DNA from: Thermomonas sp. S9
Lineage (GTDB): Bacteria > Pseudomonadota > Gammaproteobacteria > Xanthomonadales > Xanthomonadaceae
Length of the DNA stretch: 64,000 nt
NCBI RefSeq assembly: GCF_024704365.1
Contig: NZ_JAJDFY010000001.1
Span: forward strand, 372,001 to 436,000
Direction: 5' to 3'
Shown here: positions 56,434 to 64,000 of the stretch, piece after piece
How the letters are laid out: the number at the start of each line of letters is the position of its first letter
Numbering within the stretch: the first letter of the stretch is position 1
Notes under the pieces: generated by a model
What the model was told of the DNA's origin: nothing
What the model saw: only the letters and a program-made list of their open reading frames with translations
Databases searched by the model: none
Position numbers and translations under genes: made by a program

Positions 56434-57453
56434 ATGGAATGGGTGGACCTGCGCAGCGATACCGTCACCCGGCCGACCGCCGCGATGCGCGCGGCGATGC
56501 GGGATGCCGACGTCGGCGATGACGTGTACGGCGAAGACCCGACGGTGAACGCATTGCAGGCGCGGTTGGCCGCCGAACTCGGGTTCGAGGCGGCGCTGTT
56601 CGTGCCCAGCGGCACCCAGTCGAACCTGCTGGCGCTGCTGGCGCACTGCGAGCGCGGCGACGAATACCTGGTCGGCATGGACGCCCACACCTACAAGTTC
56701 GAGGGCGGCGGCGCGGCGGTGCTGGGCTCGATCCAGCCGCAGCCGATCGTGCAGGCCGAGGACGGCACGCTCCCGCTCGCGCGCGTGGCCGCGGCGATCA
56801 AGCCGGTCGATCCGCACTTCGCGCGCACCCGCCTGCTGGCGCTGGAGAACACCTGGCACGGCCGCGCGCTGCCGTTGGGCTACCTGAGCGAGGCCGGCGC
56901 GTTCGCGCGCGCGCACGGGCTTGGCGTCCACCTCGACGGCGCGCGCCTGTTCAATGCGGCGGTGGCCTGCGGGGTGCCGGCGCGCGAGATCGCGCGGCAT
57001 TTCGACAGCGTGTCGGTGTGCTTTTCGAAAGGGCTGGGCGCGCCGGTCGGCTCGGTGCTGGTGGGCACGCAGGCATTGATCGACAAGGCGCGGCGCTGGC
57101 GCAAGGTGTGCGGCGGCGGCTGGCGCCAGGCCGGGATGCTCGCCGCGGCCTGCATGCATGCGCTGGACCACCACGTGGCGCGCCTGGCCGAGGATCACGC
57201 GCGCGCCGCGCGCCTGGCCGCGGCGCTGGGCGCGATCGACGGCATCACCCTGCTCGGCCAGCACACCAACATGGTGTTCATCGACGTGCCGGCCGAGCGC
57301 CTGCACGCGCTGGATGCCCACCTGCGCGCAGCCGGCGTCCGCATCAGCATCGGCTACCTGCCGACGCTGCGCCTGGTGACCCACCTGGACGTGGACGACG
57401 CCGGGATCGCGCGCACCGCCGACGCCTTCGCGGAGTTCTTCACGCGCGCCTGA
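56434..57453 (+). CDS. ltaE: Low-specificity L-threonine aldolase
   Basis: The 339-residue fold-type I PLP enzyme cleaves L-threonine/allo-threonine to glycine and acetaldehyde. It has the start [71 protein letters not shown] and the PLP-lysine segment [14 protein letters not shown]. An ATG at 56419 would add five residues; GAGG before 56434 favours the shorter form. It is convergent with a hypothetical secreted-protein gene. Confidence 0.93.
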   Translation: MEWVDLRSDTVTRPTAAMRAAMRDADVGDDVYGEDPTVNALQARLAAELGFEAALFVPSGTQSNLLALLAHCERGDEYLVGMDAHTYKFEGGGAAVLGSIQPQPIVQAEDGTLPLARVAAAIKPVDPHFARTRLLALENTWHGRALPLGYLSEAGAFARAHGLGVHLDGARLFNAAVACGVPAREIARHFDSVSVCFSKGLGAPVGSVLVGTQALIDKARRWRKVCGGGWRQAGMLAAACMHALDHHVARLAEDHARAARLAAALGAIDGITLLGQHTNMVFIDVPAERLHALDAHLRAAGVRISIGYLPTLRLVTHLDVDDAGIARTADAFAEFFTRA

Positions 57454-57469
57454 GCGGCGTGTCGCCGGC

Positions 57470-57918
57470 CTACCAGCGCCGCCAGCCCCACGGGCCCACC
57501 AGCCCGGGGCCGCTGGCATTGCCCACCTGCACGTCCACGTTGACGGTGCCGGTCTTGCCGCCGCCGGTGGCGGTATCGGTGCAATAGTGCAGGCGCGCCG
57601 CGGTGAAGTTGCTGCTGCCGAAATGCTCGGTGTAGCCGGCGCCGGCGCTCACGCTGCCGCTGAAATGGCGCGGGTTGCCCTGTGCATCCCGCGGGCAGCC
57701 GGAAGACGCCACCCAGCCGCTGCCGGCATCCGCGATGCCCGGTGCCATCGGCGACAGCACGGGCGCCACCACAGGCGCGGACAGCGGCGCAGGAGCGAAT
57801 GCCTGCGCCGGCGGCAGCGACAGATCCAGCGCCGATTGCGGTCCTCCTGGCGCTTCCCCGCCAGTGCCGGCAGCACCGGCGCGCACCACAATGCAGCCAT
57901 CGCCAGGGCCTTGCGCAT
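57470..57918 (-). CDS. Hypothetical secreted protein, one frameshift
   Basis: I do not recognise this protein. It begins with a signal peptide (MRKALAMAALWCAPVLPALA). After a shift near 57850-57858 the other frame gives a Pro/Ala-rich linker (SLPPAQAFAPAPLSAP) and a Gly/Ser-rich C-terminal part. The latter has ASSGCPRDAQGNPRHFSGSV, GYTEHFGSSNFTAARLHYC and TGTVNVDVQVGN, including a likely Cys-Cys pair. Total is about 149 residues. The mature part could be a small beta protein, periplasmic or extracellular. The 231 bp upstream to the CPXCG gene show no further gene. Confidence 0.6.
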
Positions 57919-58149
57919 GTCGGCGTCCTCGATCGGTTTCGTCCCGCCCGGCGGGCGATGCAGGCCGACGCTAGCAAGGATTGCTTGAACGCGCGCTGGC
58001 TATCGCGGCCTGCGCGCATTCGGGCGTAGCCGCCTGCGCGCCGGATTGCGACGTGCGTACCCATCGCCGCGACACGTCGACCTCGCCGGCAACATGGCTG
58101 CCGCCGGCCCCACCAAGCAGCGGATCACGGGTGGCCGCGGTCGCCCGCC

Positions 58150-58338
58150 TCAGGCCTCGTCCTGCGAATACACCGACAGCGCGAGCCCACCGGCGTCGTC
58201 CACGTCCACCACCACCGTGATCGGGCGGCAGCACACCGTGCAGTCCTCGATGTAGTGCTGCGCGCCGGCACTGGCGTCCAGCATCAGGGTGACGGTCTCG
58301 CCGCAGTACGGGCAGGCGACATCGCGTGCGTCCAGCAT
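58150..58338 (-). CDS. CPXCG-motif cysteine-rich small protein
   Basis: The 62-residue protein carries VACPYCGETVTLMLD and IEDCTVCCRPITVVVDVD, two Cys pairs forming a probable zinc ribbon, which is the CPXCG family found in many proteobacteria without known role. The ATG at 58338 follows the lipocalin stop by 5 bp on the same strand, so it is probably co-translated with it. Confidence 0.85.
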   Translation of the reverse strand: MLDARDVACPYCGETVTLMLDASAGAQHYIEDCTVCCRPITVVVDVDDAGGLALSVYSQDEA

Positions 58339-58343
58339 CGCGC

Positions 58344-58889
58344 TCACCCCAGCGTGCCCTGCGGCAGCACCAGCCGCTGCACCGGATACCCGCGGCGGGC
58401 GGCGCGCTCGCGGATCGCGTTGAACTCCGCGCGCGGCATCGCCGGCGTCCGCGAGAGCACCCACAGGTATTTGCGCGACGGGCCGCCGACCACCGCCCAG
58501 CGGTAGTCGGGATCGAGCTCGACCACCCAGTAATCGGCCCAGGTGAACGGCAGCCACGCCAGCCAGTCCGGCGCGAAACGCACCTGCAGCGCGCCCGGCT
58601 GGCCCGGCACCCGGCGCGCCACGCCGTCGGATACGTCGAAGCGTCCGTCGCGGGTGCGGCAGGCGTTGCGCACGCTCACCAGTCCGTCCGCGCGCAGGCT
58701 GTAGGTGGCGCTGATGTCGGCCACGCACTGGCGCTGGAAGAACATCGGCAGATGCGCGATCTCATGCCAGCTGCCGGCATAGCGCTGCAGGTCCAGCGCC
58801 GGCACCGGCACGTTCGGCAGCGTCGGCGGCTCCTGCGCCGCGGCCGTGGAGGCGGCGAGCGCGAGGGCGAATGCGAGGGGACGCAGCAT
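58344..58889 (-). CDS. blc: Bacterial lipocalin (Blc family)
   Basis: The 181-residue protein has a signal peptide (MLRPLAFALALAASTAAAQE) without a lipobox, then the lipocalin G-x-W signature LQRYAGSWHEIAHLPMFFQR, CVADISATYSL, WLPFTWADYWVVELDPDY and the third-motif region YLWVLSRTPAM. Blc proteins bind fatty acids or lysophospholipids at the outer membrane. Unlike E. coli Blc it appears to be periplasmic rather than lipid-anchored. The ATG at 58889 is chosen because the signal peptide starts there. Confidence 0.92.
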   Translation of the reverse strand: MLRPLAFALALAASTAAAQEPPTLPNVPVPALDLQRYAGSWHEIAHLPMFFQRQCVADISATYSLRADGLVSVRNACRTRDGRFDVSDGVARRVPGQPGALQVRFAPDWLAWLPFTWADYWVVELDPDYRWAVVGGPSRKYLWVLSRTPAMPRAEFNAIRERAARRGYPVQRLVLPQGTLG

Positions 58890-58980
58890 GGGCAGGCTCC
58901 GGCGGGGGATGCGTGCATCCTCGCGCCGCGCGCGTGGTGGCGGGGTGAATGCGCGCACGGGCACCCTGCGCCGGCCCGCG

Positions 58981-59315
58981 TCACCCCTCCAGGTAGAACT
59001 CCAGCGGGATCAGCTCCACCGCCCAGCCCCCCTCTTCACCGATCTGCGCGGCCGGGTGCATGGCGGCCAGGCGCAGCGCTTCGTCGCGGCTGTCAGCTTC
59101 GATGATGAACAGCCCCACCACTTCCTTGGCCTCCGCGTAGGGGCCATCGCTGACGTGCGTGTTACCGTCACGCGGGCGCAGCGTGGCCCAGGTGTCCAGG
59201 TCGCCCAGCGATGCGGACAGCCGCACCTTGCCGGTGGCGCGCATCGCCTGGTCCAGCGGCGGGCATTGGCGACCAACGCCTTCACGGCGTCGGGCGGAGT
59301 CGCCGCGCCGGCCAT
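58981..59315 (-). CDS. YCII-related (DGPF-domain) protein, one frameshift
   Basis: The C-terminal 80 residues (MRATGKVRLSASLGDLDTWA, VSDGPYAEAKEVVGLFIIEA, VELIPLEFYLEG) hold the DGPF-type YCII motif with the catalytic-looking Asp. The N-terminal piece MAGAATPPDAVKALVANA is in another frame; one indel near 59262-59268 joins them to about 112 residues. Family members usually start with a further strand (M-x-F-L-L), so the true start may lie upstream. YCII proteins are small dimeric enzymes or binding proteins of unclear function. Confidence 0.74.
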
Positions 59316-59342
59316 CGGGTGATCGGTGTCGCGATGCCTCGC

Positions 59343-60376
59343 CTACCGCGCACACGCCTTCGGCCCGCCGGCCGTGGCGAAGGCGCGTGCGAAGAAGGGC
59401 AGCATCGCGGTCTCGAAGCGTGCGCGGGCGTGGTCGGTATGGGTGCCGTCGTAGGTGACGAAGGTGTGCGCGATGCCGTGCCGATCCAGCGCCTGCGAAA
59501 ATGCGCGCGCGCCGGCCGTCACGCTGGTGATCTGGTCCTGCAGCCCGGCGTCGAAGGCGATCCCGCACAGGCGCCGATAGCCGGCCGGATCGCGGTCGAG
59601 CCGATAGAGCGGCATGTAGCGCTTCCACGTTGCCTCGACGGCGGCGTGCCGCTCGATTCGCCCGTCGGGCGCGGTCGTGAACGGCAGCGGCGGCTCGGCG
59701 TCCGGGGCGGCGCCATCGGGCGCGGCGAAGGCCATCGCCATCGCACGCAGCCAGCCGCCGAGGGGCTGTTGCCAGCGCGCGCCTGCCTGCGCCAGATCGC
59801 CGGCGAAGCCCAGGCAGCAGGGGCTCACGGCATACACGTAAGCGAACGTGTCGGGATGCCGGCCGGCCAAGTACAGGGCGCCGAACCCGCCCATTGACTG
59901 ACCCGCCAGCCCGCGCGCCCGGCGCTCCGGGCGCGTGCGGAAGCGCGCATCGACGAACGCCACCAGCTCCTTCGCCACGAAGTCTTCCCAGTGGCCGAAG
60001 CGGGCGGAGTTGACGTAGAACGAGCCGCCGTAGCGATTGTTCGCCGCCGGCATCACCACGATGAACTCGTCGGGGCCGGCCATCCGGTCCAGCGTGGCGC
60101 CGAGGTCCATGCCCTGGTAGCTGCCATCGAACCACTCGCCGGGCTCGGACGTGGCCCCGTGCAGCAGGTACACCACCGGATAGCGCCGGGTGGCCTGGGT
60201 GTCATAGCTGGGCGGCAGATAGACCGTGATCGCACGGTCCGGCGAATCCCCGATCGCGTTCCCGCGCAGGGCCGTGGAGTGCAGTGTCTCCACCACCACC
60301 CGCGCCTGCGCGTCCACGGCCGCAAGGCCGGCCAGGGCAGCAGAAGGCCCAGAACCCATCCGACTCGGTGCCTCAT
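59343..60376 (-). CDS. Secreted esterase D-like alpha/beta hydrolase, one frameshift
   Basis: A signal peptide (MRHRVGWVLGLLLPWPALR) is in one frame. After an indel near 60315-60325 the other frame gives VVVETLHSTALRGNAIGDSP, YPVVYLLHGATSEPGEWFDG, the nucleophile RGLAGQSMGGFGALYLAGRH and YDGTHTDHARARFETAML with the catalytic His. This is the putative-esterase (EstD, FrsA-like/antigen-85-like) family of about 345 residues. Export is inferred from the signal. The substrate is unknown. It follows in the same direction as the YCII gene, 27 bp apart. Confidence 0.84.
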
Positions 60377-60590
60377 CCCGCCCTCCTCGGCCACCCGCGA
60401 CCGGAGCAGCTTAGTCCCGAACCGGGGGAGCGGAAAAGAATGGGAGTGGGCTGCTTACGCGGGCGTTCCTGCGGTGGATGCGGCGACTCATCCTGGCGAA
60501 GGGTGGGCGGCATCCGTCGAGCACGCCCGATCGTGCTTCTGCAGTTTTGCCGCGAGCGGGGATTCGTGCCCGCGCGGGTTTCGGTGCCGC

Positions 60591-61523
60591 TTATGCCGAT
60601 GCCAGCCAGTCGCGTGGGCGTAGGTAGTCGGCCAGGCGGGCTTCCGGGCTGCCGGGTTCGGGGGCGTAGCCGTATTCCCAGCGCACCAGCGGCGGCAGGC
60701 TCATCAGGATGGATTCGGTGCGGCCGCCGCTCTGCAGGCCGAACAGGGTGCCGCGGTCGTACACCAGGTTGAACTCCACGTAGCGCCCGCGGCGGTAGAG
60801 CTGGAACTGGCGCTCGCGTTCGCCATACGGCGTGTCCTTGCGGCGCGCGACGAGCGGCAGGTAGGCATCGAGGAAGCCATTGCCGACTGCCTGCATGTAG
60901 GCGAAGTCGGCATCGAAATCTTCGCTCAGGTCGTCGAAGAACAGCCCGCCCACGCCGCGGGTTTCGTTGCGGTGCCTGAGGAAGAAATACTCGTCGCACC
61001 AGCGCTTGTGCGCGGCGTAGCGCGCCTGCCCGCCGAACGGCTCGCACAGTGCGCGCGCGGTGCGGTGCCAGTGCCGCACGTCCTCGTCGAAGGGATAGAA
61101 CGGCGTCAGGTCGAAGCCGCCGCCAAACCACCACGCCACCGTTTCGCCGTCGCGCTCGGCGCGGAAGTGGCGCACGTTGGCGTGGGTGGTCGGCAGGTAC
61201 GGGTTGCGCGGGTGGAACACCAGTGACACGCCCAGCGCGCGCCAGGATGCGCCTGCCAGCTCCGGCCGGTGGGCGGTGGCGGACGGCGGCAGGCGGTCGC
61301 CCGACACGTCGGAGAAGCCGATCCCCGCCTGCTCGAACACCGCGCCCTCGCGCAGCACGCGGGTGCGCCCGCCGCCGCGGATGGGCGAGGTGTCCGGGTC
61401 CTTCGCCCAGGCGTCTTCACGAAAGCGCGCGCTGCCGTCGGCGTCTTCGATCGCCGCGCAGATACGGTCCTGCAGGCCGGTGAGGTAGTCGCGGACGGTG
61501 GAAAGCGGCGCGATGGCGGTCAT
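60591..61523 (-). CDS. hemF: Oxygen-dependent coproporphyrinogen III oxidase
   Basis: The 310-residue enzyme converts coproporphyrinogen III to protoporphyrinogen IX in heme synthesis. Diagnostic segments are [69 protein letters not shown] and [20 protein letters not shown] (61535-61530) lies exactly 6 nt before the ATG with no Shine-Dalgarno, predicting a leaderless transcript. With hemC at 33.3 kb it is the second heme gene in the window. The 214 bp downstream show no gene. Confidence 0.98.
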   Translation of the reverse strand: MTAIAPLSTVRDYLTGLQDRICAAIEDADGSARFREDAWAKDPDTSPIRGGGRTRVLREGAVFEQAGIGFSDVSGDRLPPSATAHRPELAGASWRALGVSLVFHPRNPYLPTTHANVRHFRAERDGETVAWWFGGGFDLTPFYPFDEDVRHWHRTARALCEPFGGQARYAAHKRWCDEYFFLRHRNETRGVGGLFFDDLSEDFDADFAYMQAVGNGFLDAYLPLVARRKDTPYGERERQFQLYRRGRYVEFNLVYDRGTLFGLQSGGRTESILMSLPPLVRWEYGYAPEPGSPEARLADYLRPRDWLASA

Positions 61524-61644
61524 GCCGGCATTGTAGGGGCACGTGTGGGCCTGGCGTCACGCAACGGAAGCATTTGCACGGATAATGTGCGCCGGGACCT
61601 TCTCCGCAGGGATCGCGGATCCATCTCTGGGGAGAGAACTCACC

Positions 61645-64000
61645 ATGCATCGCCGCAACCGGCGCAGGCTCGGGCTTGCCTGCGCGCTCGCTTTACTGTG
61701 TTCGTCCGTGGTCGCGACCGATTTCGGGTTGCCCGACCACTATGAGTTCAACGCCACCCTGTCGGTGCCGTTCCAGGTGCAGGCTGGCGGCTTCCCGATC
61801 CGGATCGACTTCGACTACCCCGGCGCCGGCGACATCACCCGCGCCGCCTGGCTGGTGGAAGTGCTCTCGCCGACCGGCGCGGTGATCGGCAGCGACAGCG
61901 GGATCGCCACCCTGGCGCACGGGCGCGGGGTGCGCAGCGGGCGCTGGAACGGCTTTGCCAGCGGCGGCCGCCGTCTGCCGGCGGGGTATTACACGGTGCG
62001 CCTGCGCGCGGTGCCGATGGTAGAGGTGCCGGCCGATGCGCGTCTGAGTACCGAGCAGCGCGTGCGCAAGGCGCTGGCGGTGTTCGCCGACGAGGTGGTG
62101 GAGCAGCGCTACGACGTGATGCTGGGGCAGGTGCCGAAAGCGCGCCTGCGCGCGATGGTGCCGCTGCCGACCGGCCCGACCAGCGCGCGCGCCACCGGTG
62201 CGCCGCTGCGTGCGCAGTCGCTGGTGGCGCCAGCGGTGGCCTGCCCTACACCATCTACTACGGCAACCTGCACAGCCAGACCAACCACAGTGACGGCGGC
62301 ACCCCGGTGGCCACCTGCGGCGGGGCAGAAACGCCGCAGGCCGGCGCCTACGGGCCGGCCGACGCCTACGCGATGATGCAGACCCAGGCTGGCGGCGACT
62401 TCCTGCTCGCCTCCGAGCACAACCACATGTACGACGGCTCGACCGGCACCAACACCTCGGCCAGCCCCACCACCGCCAACAACCTGTTCAACTCCGGCCT
62501 CGCCGCCGCCGCCAGCTATCGCAGCGCGCATCCGCAGTTCCTGGCCCTGTACGGTAGCGAGTGGGGCGTGATCAGCAACGGTGGCCACCTCAACATCATC
62601 AATCCGGACGGCCTGGCCAGCTGGGAATACAACAGCAGCAACCAGCTGATCGGCAGCGTCGCCACCCCGAAGTCGAACTACGCCAGCCTGTACGCCACCA
62701 TGAAGGCGCGCGGCTGGATCGGCCAGTTCAACCACCCGGCCAGCAGCGGCCAGTTCCAGATCAACGGCGTGTCGCTGGCGTACGACGCCAATGGCGCCGA
62801 AGTGATGGTGCTGGCGGAGGTACTGAACAGCTCCGCGTTTTCCACCAACACCACCATGACCGAGACCGGCCGCAGCAGCTACGAGAGCGCATGGAACAAG
62901 CTGCTGGAGGCCGGCTACCGGCTGGCGCCCTCCAGCGACCAGGACAACCACTGCGCCAACTGGGGCCTGAGCTTCACCAATCGCACCGGCGTGCTGCTGC
63001 CCAGCGGCACCGCGCTCACGCCGGCGGCGTTCTATGACACCCTGCGCGCGCGCCGGGTGTTCGCCACCGAGGACCGCACCAGCCAGCTGGTGCTGACCGC
63101 CAACGGGCACGTGATGGGCGAGTCGTTTTCCAACACCGGCCCGGTGACGCTGATCGCCAATTACGCCAGCAGCAGCGGCCAGAGCGCGCAGCGGGTGCAG
63201 TTCTTCGAAGGCGTGCCGGGCCGCAACGGCACCGTCACCCAGCTCGCGGAAGGCAGCGGCAGCTATACCTTCACGCCCGCCACCGGCAAGCACTTCTACT
63301 ACGCGAAAATCACCCAGGCCGACGGCCTGCGCCTGTGGTCGGCGCCGGTGTGGATCGATCAGGGCGGCAGCACGCCGGCCGATACCACCCCGCCCACGGT
63401 CAGCGCCAGCGAATCCGGCAGCAGCGGCACCATCACCCTGTCGGCCAGCGCCAGCGACAATGTCGGCGTGAGCAAGGTGGAGTTCTGGATCGACGGCGTG
63501 CTGGTCGCCACCGATACCAGCGCCCCGTATGCGGTCACCTTCGATTCCACCACCCTGTCCAACGGCAGCCACGGCCTGGTGGCGAAAGCCTATGACGCCG
63601 CCGGCAACGTCGGCACCTCCTCGTCGGTGAGCTTCAGCGTGAGCAATGCCGCCGCCGACACCACCCCGCCCACGGTCGGCGCCAGCGAATCCGGCAGCAG
63701 CGGCACCATCACCCTGTCCGCCACGGCCAGCGACAACGTCGGCGTGAGCAAGGTGGAGTTCTGGATCGACGGGCTGCTCAAAGGCACGGTGCTGACGCCG
63801 CCGTACACGCTGGCGCTGGACTCGACCACGCTCAGCGACGGCAGCCACACCCTGGTGGCCAAGGCCTATGACGCCGCCGGCAACGTCGGCACCTCCTCGG
63901 CGGTGGCCTTCAGCATCAGCAATGCGCCGGCCGCGGTGGAGCGGATCAGCAACGGCGGCTTCGAATCCGGCACCACCGGCTGGACCGGCAGCAGCGGGGT
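61645..64000 (+). CDS. Secreted CehA/McbA-type PHP metallohydrolase with Ig-like repeats, partial, one frameshift
   Basis: A GGAGAGA element precedes an ATG and signal peptide (MHRRNRRRLGLACALALLCS). An N-terminal beta domain (about 25-190) is separated by a shift near 62232-62240 from YTIYYGNLHSQTNHSDGG, the PHP metal-binding start. Further likely ligands lie in LLASEHNHMYDG, YGSEWGVISNGGHLN, GQFNHPAS and SSDQDNHCANWG. Then come two near-identical Big-type repeats (VSASESGSSGTITLSA, VGVSKVEFWIDG) and a start of a carbohydrate-binding-like module (NGGFESGTTGWTG) cut by the window end. It probably hydrolyses phosphoesters or carbamate/amide-like bonds outside the cytoplasm. Confidence 0.86.
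63381..63932 (+). repeat. Two tandem 276-bp Ig-like domain repeats
   Basis: Period 276 bp (92 codons), units starting at 63381 and 63657. Long stretches are identical (for example the codons for GSSGTITLS and NVGVSKVEFWIDG), with divergence in the middle of each unit. They encode consecutive Big-type domains of the PHP hydrolase and could recombine to change domain number. Confidence 0.85.

Overview
The window is a high-GC (roughly 70 percent by eye) gammaproteobacterial chromosome segment. Several things point to the family Xanthomonadaceae/Lysobacteraceae (Lysobacter, Luteimonas, Thermomonas or Stenotrophomonas-like): the lptM-dapF-DUF484-xerC cluster, an algR-like gene next to hemC, an sX13-like small RNA beside polA, many apparently leaderless genes, and protein sequences that look xanthomonad throughout. 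No species is claimed. Nearly all genes are chromosomal housekeeping or envelope genes, with two clear accessory inserts.

Layout: 0-5 kb holds the start of nagA, a REC-EAL c-di-GMP phosphodiesterase, a large hybrid sensor kinase and a small ParA ATPase. 5-11 kb is a run of plus-strand genes: SixA, a phospholipase-D lipoprotein, a thioesterase, PlsC, a YheT hydrolase and a PEBP protein. 11-16.7 kb has hslVU, a glycosyltransferase and the conserved lptM-dapF-DUF484-xerC cluster. 16.8-21.2 kb has two prolyl-oligopeptidase-family peptidases. 21.3-30.5 kb is a lower-GC copper-resistance island: P-type ATPase, DUF2933, DUF411, cytochrome c, Met-rich protein, CopB and CopA on the minus strand, divergent from copRS. 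30.7-43 kb returns to core genes: patatin, WYL regulator, hemC, algR-like, esterase, a two-component pair, tRNA-Ile2, rpoD, dtd, a LpxL-type acyltransferase and a GT39-type transferase. 43-47.5 kb has galE, then an IS5-like miniature element and a decayed Mu-like prophage scrap with a duplicated methylase, a tRNA-like element, repeated promoters and a MuF/toxin fragment. 47.6-64 kb has an OleB-like hydrolase, a methyltransferase, the small RNA, polA, prpF, SDR and HAD genes, apt, yjdM, ltaE, a lipocalin, esterases, hemF, and a secreted PHP-domain hydrolase that runs off the right end.

Two properties cut across the whole window. First, about 18 genes, including essential or universally conserved ones such as hslV, dtd and lptM, are broken by single-base indels, mostly in C/G runs. 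This looks like residual sequencing error rather than mass gene decay, so those genes are annotated as CDS spanning the shift. Second, at least ten start codons lie exactly 6 nt after a TANAAT-like -10 box with no Shine-Dalgarno sequence. That places the predicted transcription start on the A of the ATG and implies leaderless mRNAs.

Functionally, the copper island is a self-contained resistance module: cytoplasmic export ATPase, periplasmic multicopper oxidase, outer-membrane CopB, accessory metal-binding proteins and a two-component sensor. I did not find CRISPR arrays, rRNA genes or a complete transposase.
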